A DNA stretch of 64,000 bases from Telluria_A sp036402435. GTDB lineage: Bacteria; Pseudomonadota; Gammaproteobacteria; Burkholderiales; Burkholderiaceae_D. Position 1 is the first letter of the stretch; the number at the start of each line of letters is the position of its first letter. Location of the stretch: assembly GCA_036402435.1 (NCBI GenBank), contig DASWSX010000120.1, forward strand, positions 1 through 64,000, in the 5' to 3' direction. Shown here piece by piece: positions 1 through 7,589 of this stretch. The position numbers were made by a program, and so were the translations under genes. The notes under the pieces are model-generated. The model was not told the origin of the DNA. It searched no databases and worked only from the letters and a program-made list of their open reading frames with translations.

Positions 1-1
1 C

Positions 2-217
2 CCGGTGAATGTCATCGAAGGCTTCGAGCCAAAGCGCACCGCTTCGGCACCGCGTTCGTCGGCACGTCCAGGCGGCTGGAAGCCGGGCGACAACCGCACC
101 GCGGCCAAGCCAGGCCAGCGTACCTTCAGCAAGCCAGGCGCACCTGCCGGCGGCGGCTACAAGGGTTCGAACCCACGTTCGGCCGACGGCGCACGCCGCA
201 CGTACGGCGACCGTTAA
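2..217 (+). CDS. C-terminal tail of DEAD-box RNA helicase (partial)
   Basis: The gene enters from the left edge, so only the last 71 codons are visible and the start is outside the window. The visible part begins with a short stretch, NVIEGFEPKR, that resembles the end of the helicase C-terminal domain in RhlE-type DEAD-box proteins. It continues as a low-complexity tail rich in Gly, Pro, Arg, Lys and Ser (repeats such as KPGQ, KPGA and SARPGG). Basic disordered tails of this kind are known in betaproteobacterial RhlE/DbpA-like helicases, where they bind RNA. No catalytic motif is visible, so the assignment rests on tail composition and the GFEPKR motif. A strong hairpin terminator follows the stop codon. 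Confidence 0.6.
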   Translation, partial: PVNVIEGFEPKRTASAPRSSARPGGWKPGDNRTAAKPGQRTFSKPGAPAGGGYKGSNPRSADGARRTYGDR

Positions 218-240
218 TCGTTCATACGGTTAATCAAGGA

Positions 241-268
241 CGGCTACTTCGGTAGCCGTTTTTTTTTT
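241..268 (+). terminator. Rho-independent terminator after the helicase gene
   Basis: A 7-bp GC-rich stem (241-247 pairs with 252-258) has a TTCG tetraloop and is followed by ten T residues. It lies 23 bases after the helicase stop codon. The next gene is on the opposite strand and ends just beyond it. Confidence 0.9.
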
Positions 269-282
269 GCTCAGCCGATTCG

Positions 283-945
283 TCAGGCGCCCCGGCTCCC
301 TTGCCGCCGCAGGACGACATGCGTCGCCTTCTCCGTCCCGGCGAATTGCATGCACTCGTATCCTGCCGCCCTCAGGTCAAGCCCTTCGAACAGCGGCTCG
401 CCCCGGCCGAGCAGGACCGGCGCGATCGCAATGTGCAGTTCATCGATGAGGCCTTCACGGAGATACTGCCGGATCGTGTTCGCCCCTCCGCCGATCCGCA
501 CGTCCTTTCCGGCCGCGGCCTTGCGTGCCAGGTCGAGCGCCTCGCGGATGCCTCCGGTGATGAAGTAAAAGGTGGTGCCGCCCTCCATCTCGATGGGCGG
601 ACGCGCATAGTGAGTCAGCACGAAGACGGGAACGTGATACGGCGGATTGTCCCCCCACCAGCCCTTCCAGTCCGGGTCCGGCCACGCCCCGCGGTTCGGA
701 TCGAACATGTTCCTTCCCAGGATCCAGGCGCCGATATTCTGAAAACCCCGGGCGGCGAAATCGTCGTCAACCCCGGTGGCGCCGCCGTCCTTGCCGAACA
801 AGGCCTGTTGCAAGGTGCGTGTCGGGAACAGCCACTGGTGCAAATCCGTCCCGCCGACGCCAAGCGGGTTGTTGATGTCCTGGTCCGGACCTGCTCCGTA
901 TCCATCCAGCGAGATGGTAAAGCTCTCTACGCGAACTCGTGTCAT
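283..945 (-). CDS. Dihydrofolate reductase / RibD C-terminal family protein
   Basis: A 220-residue protein of the DHFR-like RibD C-terminal family, cytosolic NADPH-dependent reductases of mostly unknown substrate. Visible family features are an N-terminal strand with SLDGYGAG, an ILGRNMFDP block, and a C-terminal IGGGANTIRQYL segment followed by DELHIAIAPVLLGRGEPLF. The GGG and LLGRG motifs are typical of YyaP/YwjB-type members. The start is supported by GGAGG six bases upstream. It lies 43 bases downstream of senA on the same strand, so the two may be cotranscribed, but no DHFR-like enzyme is part of the published selenoneine pathway. The family call is firm; the substrate is unknown. Confidence 0.85.
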   Translation of the reverse strand: MTRVRVESFTISLDGYGAGPDQDINNPLGVGGTDLHQWLFPTRTLQQALFGKDGGATGVDDDFAARGFQNIGAWILGRNMFDPNRGAWPDPDWKGWWGDNPPYHVPVFVLTHYARPPIEMEGGTTFYFITGGIREALDLARKAAAGKDVRIGGGANTIRQYLREGLIDELHIAIAPVLLGRGEPLFEGLDLRAAGYECMQFAGTEKATHVVLRRQGSRGA

Positions 946-987
946 CAGCTGCCTCCGTTTGAACGCCTGACTTCTGTTGAAATGGCC

Positions 988-2184
988 CTAATACGCGCAG
1001 GTGCGGAACCCGGCGAACATGTCGTCCCGTTCCGGCAGGTAGAAATTGCGGAAGCGCGCCGATCCGAAGCGCGACGGCGTCGCAAACGACGCCCCGCGCA
1101 GCACCTGGTGCGTCATGAACCACGGCGCCGAGTACTCGCGGTACGGCCCTGGCGCAAAGCCCGGATACGGCTCGAAAGGCGATCCGGTCCACTCCCACAG
1201 CTGGCCCCAGCTGAAGCCCGGCTGGCCCGACACCGCGGCATACTCCCATTCGGCTTCGGTGGGCAGGCGCCGCTCGGCCCACATGCAATAGGCCTGCGCC
1301 TCGTACAAGGTAACGTGCCGCACCGGCTCGCGCGGATCGAGCGTCTCGAGCCGGCCGAACCGGCTGGTAAGCCAGCGCGCGCCGTCGCGCAGCCAGTAGC
1401 GCGGCGCCGAACGCTCCTGTCCCATCAGCCAGGCGCGCCCGGCGGCGCTCCACAAGCCGGCCCGCTGGTAGCCGCCATCGGCCACGAATTCCGCGAACTG
1501 GTCGTTCGTCACCAGGCCCGCATCGATTGAAAACGGCGGCACGTAGCACGGATGCGCATCGCGCTCGTTATCGAACACGAAGCCGCCTTCCTGCGGCCCG
1601 CCCAGCTGGATCGTCCCGCCCGGATAGCTGATCCCGCGTGCCGGCGCCGCTCCCCCGCCGCCGCGCAGCAAGTCCGCCGGCGCCTCAACGCCCAGAACCT
1701 GCATCGTGTTGAGCAGCGCCTCGCCGTGCATGTCCTCGTGCCCCAGCACCAGCCGGTACGGGTACAGCGCCTCGTCCACGTTCGCTTCGCGCGACAGCTT
1801 GTCGAGCACGCGGTCGAGCACCTCGTGGCAATAGGTTTTCAGCGCGCCCGGATTGGGCAGGTCGAGCGTCCAGCGCGCGCGGTGTGCGACGGTGTTCGAA
1901 TCGAACCAGTCGTCGCCGCGGGTGAGCAGCGAGTGGCCGTTGGCGTCGGCCGGATGGCTGGACCCGGCCTGGCGCAGGATGTACCACTCGGCAAACCACG
2001 CCGTATGGCCGAGTTCCCACAGCGGCGGATTGATGGTGGCGATGTACGGCACCCGTGCCGGCAGGTCGAAGCCGGCCTCGGCGAGGCAATCGAACAGCCG
2101 CAGCGTATAATTTCTGGCAGACTGCAGCGCTTCAGACAATTGCTGCGGCCTCGCCTGCCGGAACGATGCAGTGATTGGGTTCAT
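988..2184 (-). CDS. senA: SenA, selenoneine synthase (EgtB/SUMF1-like nonheme iron enzyme)
   Basis: A 398-residue protein with an N-terminal DinB-like iron-binding domain and a C-terminal formylglycine-generating-enzyme (SUMF1) domain, as in EgtB. The three-His iron site is visible as His60 (WELGHTAWF) plus His149 and His153 in HEDMHGE. The C-terminal half has RLPTEAEWEYAA, WEWTGSPF and a final AGFRT. In Variovorax, SenA joins hercynine to a selenosugar to form the C-Se bond of selenoneine. The assignment to SenA rather than a second EgtB rests on senB and senC starting 36 bases away, divergently, and on clear divergence from the real EgtB at 6402. The ATG at 2184 was chosen because the longer frame runs through senB. 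The DHFR-like gene follows. Confidence 0.88.
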   Translation of the reverse strand: MNPITASFRQARPQQLSEALQSARNYTLRLFDCLAEAGFDLPARVPYIATINPPLWELGHTAWFAEWYILRQAGSSHPADANGHSLLTRGDDWFDSNTVAHRARWTLDLPNPGALKTYCHEVLDRVLDKLSREANVDEALYPYRLVLGHEDMHGEALLNTMQVLGVEAPADLLRGGGGAAPARGISYPGGTIQLGGPQEGGFVFDNERDAHPCYVPPFSIDAGLVTNDQFAEFVADGGYQRAGLWSAAGRAWLMGQERSAPRYWLRDGARWLTSRFGRLETLDPREPVRHVTLYEAQAYCMWAERRLPTEAEWEYAAVSGQPGFSWGQLWEWTGSPFEPYPGFAPGPYREYSAPWFMTHQVLRGASFATPSRFGSARFRNFYLPERDDMFAGFRTCAY

Positions 2185-2190
2185 GGCAGG

Positions 2191-2196
2191 ATTGTA
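2191..2196 (-). promoter_or_regulatory. Possible -10 element of senA (leaderless start)
   Basis: On the minus strand TACAAT ends six bases before the senA ATG, which would put the transcription start on or next to the start codon. No good -35 hexamer sits at the normal distance and no Shine-Dalgarno sequence is evident. The whole senA-senB gap is only 36 bases. This is a weak, sequence-only suggestion. Confidence 0.25.
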
Positions 2197-2220
2197 ACGA
2201 CTTTTCAGGGAGCGGTATCG

Positions 2221-3207
2221 GTGCAACGCGTAACCATTGTCAGTCCGGCGCTTGCCGATGCAAATAACGGCAACTGGCAGACCGCCATGCGCTGGGCGCG
2301 CTTCCTCACGCCCCGTTACGACGTCAACATCGCAGCTTCCTGGAGCCCGGTCACCGGCGCCACGCCCGACCTGATGATCGCACTGCACGCGCGCCGCTCC
2401 GCCGCCGCGCTGGCCGCCTTCGCCGCCGACCACCCGGACAGCCCGCGCATACTGGTCCTGACCGGCACCGACCTTTACCGCGACATCCACCACGACCCGG
2501 CAGCCCAGGCTTCGCTCGACCGCGCGCATGTGCTGGTGCTGCTGCAGGAAGCCGGCATGGCGGCGCTCAAGCCGGAGCACCGCGCCAAAGCGCGCGTGAT
2601 CTGGCAGTCGGCGCCCTCCCTGCCCCATGTGCCGCCGCTGCCCGGATCGCAGGAGTTCAGCTTCTGCATGGTAGGCCACCTGCGGCCTGAAAAAGATCCG
2701 CTGACCTTCATGCGCGCGGCGCAGCTGGTCACGCACCAGGGTGCGCGCTTCATTCATATCGGCGGCGCGCTCGACCCGCACCTCGCCACCTCCGCCGAAG
2801 CGACGGCCGCCGCCGACCCACGCTACCAGTGGATGGGCAACCTTGCCCACGACGCTGCCCGCATGGCGCTTTCCTGCAGCCGCGTGATGGTGATCGCCTC
2901 GCTGATGGAAGGCGGCGCCAACGTCATCATCGAAGCCGTCACCAGCGGTGTGCCGGTGCTGGCCAGCGATATCGACGGCAACCGCGGCATGCTGGGCGAC
3001 GATTACGAAGGCTACTTCCCGGTCGGCGACGCGCCCGCGCTGGCCGCGCTGATGGAGCGAACGATATCGGACCCCGGCTTCCTCGACCGCCTGCGCTTTC
3101 AATGTGATGCGCGCGCGGCGCTGTTCGCGCCGGAGGCCGAGCAAGCGGCCGTGCTCGACATGGTGGATAATCTCCTATCGCACCAATTTAAAACGGAATC
3201 CCCATGA
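2221..3207 (+). CDS. senB: SenB, selenosugar synthase (glycosyltransferase-like)
   Basis: A 328-residue cytosolic protein with a GT-B-like glycosyltransferase fold. The N-terminus TIVSPALADANNGNW is followed by a Rossmann-like half. The second half has a typical donor-binding region: MVGHLRPEKDPLTFM, a YQWMGN segment, then SLMEGGANVIIEAVTSGVPVLASDI with the conserved E of the EGG...EA pattern. Described SenB uses selenophosphate and a UDP-sugar to make a 1-seleno-sugar; this is family knowledge. The GTG at 2221 is preferred: AGGGAG lies about eight bases upstream and homology-like sequence starts there, whereas the open frame further upstream is the antisense of senA. Its stop overlaps the senC start (ATGA), indicating translational coupling. 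Confidence 0.87.
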   Translation: MQRVTIVSPALADANNGNWQTAMRWARFLTPRYDVNIAASWSPVTGATPDLMIALHARRSAAALAAFAADHPDSPRILVLTGTDLYRDIHHDPAAQASLDRAHVLVLLQEAGMAALKPEHRAKARVIWQSAPSLPHVPPLPGSQEFSFCMVGHLRPEKDPLTFMRAAQLVTHQGARFIHIGGALDPHLATSAEATAAADPRYQWMGNLAHDAARMALSCSRVMVIASLMEGGANVIIEAVTSGVPVLASDIDGNRGMLGDDYEGYFPVGDAPALAALMERTISDPGFLDRLRFQCDARAALFAPEAEQAAVLDMVDNLLSHQFKTESP

Positions 3208-4262
3208 GCACAGCACCAGAACAGAAAATCAAACTCACGTCGTTCTCCCACGGCGGCGGCTGCGGCTGCAAGATCGCGCCCGGCGTGCTGTCCGAGATCC
3301 TGAAGAATTCGGTCGGCTTCCCGGTGCCGAAGGAACTGATGGTCGGCATCGAGACCGCCGACGACGCCGCGGTCTACAAGCTCAATGACGAACAGGCGCT
3401 GATCGCCACCACCGACTTCTTCATGCCGATCGTCGACGATCCGTTCGATTTCGGCCGCATCGCCGCCACCAACGCCATTTCCGACGTGTATGCGATGGGC
3501 GGAACGCCGATCATGGCGCTCGCGCTGGTCGGCATGCCGGTCAATAAGCTGCCGATCGAGACGATCGGGCAGATCATCAAGGGCGGCGAGACGATTTGCG
3601 CCGAAGCCGGCATCCCGATCGCGGGCGGCCACACCATCGATTCGGTCGAGCCGATCTACGGCCTGGTGGTACTCGGGCTGGTGCACCCGTCGAAGGTCAA
3701 GCGCAACGCCGACGCGAAGGCGGGCGACGTCCTCATCCTGGGCAAGCCGCTCGGCGTGGGCGTGCTGTCGGCCGCACTGAAAAAGGATGCGCTGGACGCC
3801 GAGGGCTACGCCGCGATGATCGAGAACACCACGAAGCTGAACAAGCCTGGCAAGGCGCTGGCCGACATGGCCGGCGTGCACGCGATGACCGACATCACCG
3901 GCTTCGGCCTGCTCGGCCACCTGCTCGAACTGGCGCGCGGGGCCAAGCTTGAAGCGCAGCTGGACATGGCCAGCATCCCGCTGCTGCCGGGCGTCGAACA
4001 GTTGGCGCGCGACGGCTTCTTTACCGGCGCTTCGGGCCGCAACTGGGATGCGTATGGCAAGGACGTCACACTGGACGAAGGCATCGCCCCGGCCCAGCAA
4101 GCCCTGCTGACCGACCCGCAAACCTCGGGAGGCCTGCTGGTATCGGTCGATGCGGCCAGCGTCGATGAAGTCCTGGCGCTGTTTGCGCGTGAAGGTTTCG
4201 CCCATGCCGCCGTGATAGGCCGCATGCAAGCCGGCGCACCGCGCGTCACCGTGCGCGCCTGA
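3204..4262 (+). CDS. senC: SenC / SelD-type selenophosphate synthetase (selenide, water dikinase)
   Basis: A 352-residue ATP-dependent enzyme that makes selenophosphate from selenide. The catalytic loop is GGGCGCK with Cys20, Cys22 and Lys23, matching Cys17 and Lys20 of E. coli SelD. The active site is Cys, not selenocysteine. Further SelD signatures are ATTDFFMPIVDDPFDFG, AGGHTIDSVEPIYG, DITGFGLLGHL and LLTDPQTSGGLL. The length is normal for SelD. The 4-base ATGA overlap with senB and the nearby senA place it in the selenoneine pathway, where it supplies selenophosphate to SenB. Whether the same protein also feeds selenocysteine or selenouridine synthesis cannot be told; selA, selB and selU are not in the window. 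Confidence 0.93.
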   Translation: MSTAPEQKIKLTSFSHGGGCGCKIAPGVLSEILKNSVGFPVPKELMVGIETADDAAVYKLNDEQALIATTDFFMPIVDDPFDFGRIAATNAISDVYAMGGTPIMALALVGMPVNKLPIETIGQIIKGGETICAEAGIPIAGGHTIDSVEPIYGLVVLGLVHPSKVKRNADAKAGDVLILGKPLGVGVLSAALKKDALDAEGYAAMIENTTKLNKPGKALADMAGVHAMTDITGFGLLGHLLELARGAKLEAQLDMASIPLLPGVEQLARDGFFTGASGRNWDAYGKDVTLDEGIAPAQQALLTDPQTSGGLLVSVDAASVDEVLALFAREGFAHAAVIGRMQAGAPRVTVRA

Positions 4263-4266
4263 CCGG

Positions 4267-4923
4267 TCAGAAACTCGTCAGCCGGAACAGGCCATGCGGC
4301 CTGCCCGGGTTGGTCCAGTCGGGACGGAAGCTCAGCTCTTCCGCCCCGTCGCCGACGCTTGCGCGTGCCGGCAGGCGCTGGATCATGTTGTAGCGCGCAC
4401 TGTCGGCATACGCTTTCGATCCGGCGAACCCGCTTGCCTGCGAAAGCCAGCCCAGGATGGCGAGGTGTTTGTCGATCAGCGCGTCGCAGCACAGGCCCGA
4501 GCCGAGCACGCCGACGCCATACGGCGACAGCCCGTCCGCGGCGGCCGCAAACGCCATCTTCACCCCCGAAAAATACTCGCTGACCGGCCCTTCGATGTCG
4601 GCCTCGGTGGCGTCATACCCGACCGGGAAATAGATCGCCGAGCCAGCCGGCTGGCCGATCGCCAGGCGCGCCGTGCGGAACGCGGCGGCGCCGTCCGCGA
4701 CGCCCTGCGCGCGGTTGAAGAAACCGGCATGCGTGCCCGCCCCCTCCCATACCGCGCCGAGCAGCAGCCCGGCCGCCGACAAGGCGAGCGCTTCGCCCAG
4801 CGACAGGTTGCTGGCGGCATTGTGGCTGTAATGGCGCACCACGAAGTCGAAACCCTGGGCGCGCAACTCGGCCGCGTGGCGGGTCAGCTCGGTGGGGGTG
4901 TCGAGTCCTCTGAGGGCGGGCAT
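4267..4923 (-). CDS. DUF1906 (Rv2525c-like glycoside-hydrolase-like) protein
   Basis: A 218-residue protein of the DUF1906 family, a GH25-like TIM-barrel group including mycobacterial Rv2525c. Visible segments include GFDFVVRHYSHN near the N-terminus, AIYFPVGYDATEADI with acidic residues where the barrel's catalytic Asp/Glu would lie, and SPYGVGVLGSGLCCDAL. The start at 4923 has a perfect AAGGAG six bases upstream. No signal peptide is present, unlike many exported family members. It is convergent with senC (4-base gap) and lies inside the selenium locus, but no role in selenium metabolism is known. Enzymatic activity is unproven for the family. Confidence 0.8.
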   Translation of the reverse strand: MPALRGLDTPTELTRHAAELRAQGFDFVVRHYSHNAASNLSLGEALALSAAGLLLGAVWEGAGTHAGFFNRAQGVADGAAAFRTARLAIGQPAGSAIYFPVGYDATEADIEGPVSEYFSGVKMAFAAAADGLSPYGVGVLGSGLCCDALIDKHLAILGWLSQASGFAGSKAYADSARYNMIQRLPARASVGDGAEELSFRPDWTNPGRPHGLFRLTSF

Positions 4924-5114
4924 TGGCGGCTCCTTGCTGATTTTCGGGCGCGAAAATGCGCCGTTGCATCGACTACTGTGCCACCGCGAAACACCCACGG
5001 GTTTGAGGCAAAACAATGTCCTTGACGCACCATTCGCAGGGCTAACGTGTGCCTGCGCCGCCCGGCTGAGCGTAATATGGACGCCCAATCCCACCCCTCA
5101 ACAAGGAGAACGTC

Positions 5115-5474
5115 ATGGCTTACGTCGATGGTTTCGTGGTGCCCGTACCAAAGCAAAATATCGAGCGGTACAAGGAGATGTCCCTTGCCTGCGGCAAGAT
5201 CTGGCGCGAGCTTGGCGCGCTGGAATTCCGCGAATGCATGGGCGACGACGTCAAGCCGGGCAAACTCACCTCGTTCCCCCAGGGCGTCAACCTGGAAGAA
5301 GGCGAAGTGGTGTTCTTTTCGTGGATCGTCTACGAATCACGCGCCAAGCGCGACGAGATCAACGACAAGGTCATGAAAGACCCGCGCATGGAACAATGGA
5401 TGAAGCCCGAAGCCATGCCATTCGACGGCAAGCGCATGGTCTACGGCGGCTTCGAGATGGTGGTCGACGTCTGA
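5115..5474 (+). CDS. DUF1428 family protein (YbaA-like)
   Basis: A 119-residue protein of the DUF1428/YbaA family, with a ferredoxin-like (ABM-type) fold. The N-terminus YVDGFVVPVPK, the central FFSWIVYESRAKRDEIN and the end RMVYGGFEMVVDV are characteristic. An AAGGAG ribosome site precedes the ATG. It is a single-gene unit, divergent from the DUF1906 gene and convergent with the YihY gene (one base between the stops). The function of the family is unknown. Confidence 0.88.
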   Translation: MAYVDGFVVPVPKQNIERYKEMSLACGKIWRELGALEFRECMGDDVKPGKLTSFPQGVNLEEGEVVFFSWIVYESRAKRDEINDKVMKDPRMEQWMKPEAMPFDGKRMVYGGFEMVVDV

Positions 5475-5475
5475 A

Positions 5476-6405
5476 CTAGGCGGGGCGCGTGGTCATCGGC
5501 TGCGGCTCGCCATGCTGCTTGCGCCCCACCCGCTCGTACTCCGAAATCACCTGGGCGCCGAGCAGCAGCAAGGTGGCGCCGATTTCAAGGCTTAACATGA
5601 TTACGATCGCCGTCGTCATCGAGCCATAGACGATGTTCACCTGCGACAGCGTCGAGAAATACCACACCAGTACATGGCGCGCTGCTTCCCACAGCAGTGC
5701 CGCCGTCACGCCGCCGACAAGCGCGTGCGACATCGACAGGCGCCCCACCGGCATCACCAGGTAGATCGAGGTGAGAACGAGGATCTCGCCGAACAGGCCA
5801 AGCAAATATAAAAGGACCCCTGACACGCCGCCGAGCGACCAGTGCCAGCCAAGGAAATTGACCTGCTCTTCCCCCATCACCTGCAAGGTGCCGGCCACCA
5901 GCGTCACCAGCATCACGCCGATGCCCAGCGCCAGGATGTAGCAGTAAGGCAGGATGGCAGAGACGAAGAAATGGCGGCGCCGGATCGCCACGCGGTGGAT
6001 GAAGATCACGCTCATCGCGTTTTCCAGTACCGTGAAGGCGAGCGAACTGAAAAACAGCATCGTCACGCCAAGCACGCCGGTAATCAGGCCGCGCTCATTG
6101 AGGAAGTTCGACACCTCCTCGACGATCGCGCCGGATTGCCCGGGCAGCAGCCATTCGAGGTAGCGCTGCAGCGTCGCCAGCAGCTCCACCGGGTCCATGA
6201 AGTGCGACAGCACCACCACCACCAGCATCAGGAACGGGACGATCGACAGCAGCGCGTAATAGGCCACGGCGCCGGCCAGCAGCAGGCCCTGGTTGGCGCG
6301 GAAGCCCTTGAGCACCTGCATCGTGAAGGCGAGCGGGTGCTTAATGATGTAGGCGTTGGCGCGCCGGTTGAGGATCTGGATCGGCGCCAGTCGTTTGAAC
6401 GTCAT
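5476..6405 (-). CDS. YihY/BrkB family inner-membrane protein
   Basis: A 309-residue polytopic membrane protein with about six hydrophobic segments. Family marks are the N-terminal AYYALLSIVPFLMLVVVVL, the loop with LLPGQSGAIVEEV, and the C-terminal YGSMTTAIVIMLSLEIGATLLLLGAQV. The family was once annotated as ribonuclease BN, which is now considered wrong; members are thought to be transporters or exporters. Its ATG overlaps the egtB stop by four bases (ATGA), so it is translationally coupled to egtD-egtB. That makes it a candidate for moving ergothioneine, selenoneine or a precursor across the membrane, which is inference only. Confidence 0.9.
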   Translation of the reverse strand: MTFKRLAPIQILNRRANAYIIKHPLAFTMQVLKGFRANQGLLLAGAVAYYALLSIVPFLMLVVVVLSHFMDPVELLATLQRYLEWLLPGQSGAIVEEVSNFLNERGLITGVLGVTMLFFSSLAFTVLENAMSVIFIHRVAIRRRHFFVSAILPYCYILALGIGVMLVTLVAGTLQVMGEEQVNFLGWHWSLGGVSGVLLYLLGLFGEILVLTSIYLVMPVGRLSMSHALVGGVTAALLWEAARHVLVWYFSTLSQVNIVYGSMTTAIVIMLSLEIGATLLLLGAQVISEYERVGRKQHGEPQPMTTRPA

Positions 6406-7589
6406 CGCGCAAGCCTGATGCCGCTGAATTGCCAGCGCGCGCCGGCCGGGAAGAAGTTGCGGTAGCTGGCGCGCGCGTGCCCTTCGGGCGTGGCGCGCGA
6501 GGAACCGCGCAGGACATACTGGTTGATCATGAATTTTCCGTTATATTCGCCGAGGGCGCCGGGTTGTGGCGCGTAGCCGGGATAAGGCGCGTAGCTGCTG
6601 GAGGTCCACTGCCAGCAATGGCCGTACATCTGCTGCAGGGTGCCGGCGCGTGATGCGGCCAACTCCCACTCCGCCTCGGTCGGCAGGCGCGCGCCGGCCC
6701 AGCGCGCGTAGGCGTCCGCTTCGTACAGCGACAAGTGGGATACGGGCTGCGCCGGGTCGAGCCGATGCGCGCCATGCAGCGTGAACTCGCGCCACTGGCC
6801 GCCTTCGTTGAGCCAGTAAAGCGGGTGCTGCCAGCCGTTGCTGCAGGCCTGGTCCCAGCCTTCGGACAGCCACAGTGCAGGGTCGCGGTAGCCGCCCGCC
6901 TCGATGAAAGCCAGGTACTCGCCGTTGGTCACCAGCCGGCTGGCCAGCTCGAACGGCGCGACATACTGGCGGTGGCGCGGCAGCTCGTTATCGAAGCAGA
7001 AGCCGTCGCCGGCAGAACCCATGTCGGCCAGGCCGCCTTCGAACCTGTGCCACGCGCGCTCAGGCCCCGCCGGTGCCGGCGCCGGCGGCGTTTCATCGTA
7101 CGCAGGATACAGCGGGTTTTGCGCCAGCAGGTGCTTGACGTCGGTGAGGATCAGTTCCTGGTGCTGCTGCTCGTGCTCGAGGCCGAGCGTGACCAGCGCC
7201 GCCAGCGCCCCGTCCCCTGCCCGGCTCTCCAGCAGCCGCGCCATGCGTGCATCGACATCGGCGCGGTAGGCGCGCACTGCCGCCATGCCGGGCCGCGTGA
7301 CAAGTCCTCGCTGCGCACGCGGATGCCTGGCGCCGATACCGTTGTAATAGGAGTTGAACAAGACCTTGAACGCAGGATGGAAAGGCCGGAATGCTGGCTC
7401 GAATTGTTCGAGGATGAAGGTCTCGAAAAACCAGGTGGTGTGCGCCAGGTGCCACTTGACCGGGCTGGCGTCGGGCATCGACTGCGCGACGCAGTCCTCG
7501 TCCGACAGCGGCTCGGCCAGTGCCAGCGAGCGCCGGCGCACCTGGGCAAACCGGCGCTGCAGCAGGTCAGGGTCCAATGGCGCGTGCAT
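6402..7589 (-). CDS. egtB: EgtB, ergothioneine sulfoxide synthase
   Basis: A 395-residue nonheme iron enzyme that adds a thiol (gamma-Glu-Cys or Cys in characterised forms) to hercynine with O2. The DinB-like domain carries WHLAHTTWF (His50) and HEQQHQE (His139, His143, Glu145), the three-His iron site. The SUMF1-like domain has FDNELPRH, LVTNGEYL, RLPTEAEWELAA and WQWTSSSYAPYPGY. The ATG at 7589 gives a 23-base overlap with the end of egtD, and the stop overlaps the YihY gene, so the three genes form one operon. No egtC-type amidohydrolase or C-S lyase gene lies in the window. The presence of separate SenA suggests EgtB handles sulfur only. Confidence 0.93.
   Translation of the reverse strand: MHAPLDPDLLQRRFAQVRRRSLALAEPLSDEDCVAQSMPDASPVKWHLAHTTWFFETFILEQFEPAFRPFHPAFKVLFNSYYNGIGARHPRAQRGLVTRPGMAAVRAYRADVDARMARLLESRAGDGALAALVTLGLEHEQQHQELILTDVKHLLAQNPLYPAYDETPPAPAPAGPERAWHRFEGGLADMGSAGDGFCFDNELPRHRQYVAPFELASRLVTNGEYLAFIEAGGYRDPALWLSEGWDQACSNGWQHPLYWLNEGGQWREFTLHGAHRLDPAQPVSHLSLYEADAYARWAGARLPTEAEWELAASRAGTLQQMYGHCWQWTSSSYAPYPGYAPQPGALGEYNGKFMINQYVLRGSSRATPEGHARASYRNFFPAGARWQFSGIRLAR

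Noticed and set aside
301..1530. Large plus-strand frame opposite the DHFR-like gene and senA
   Set aside because: Composition is typical of a high-GC antisense shadow, and two recognised proteins occupy the other strand.
1552..2220. Long upstream extension of senB
   Set aside because: It is antisense to senA and its product is Arg/Val-rich without family features; GTG 2221 has a ribosome site and begins the conserved N-terminus.
2185..3144. N-terminal extension of senA on the minus strand
   Set aside because: It would run through senB in antisense; the homologous sequence begins at ATG 2184.
3204..4262. Selenocysteine (UGA) in SelD
   Set aside because: The active-site codon is TGC for Cys20; no in-frame TGA or SECIS-like structure is needed.
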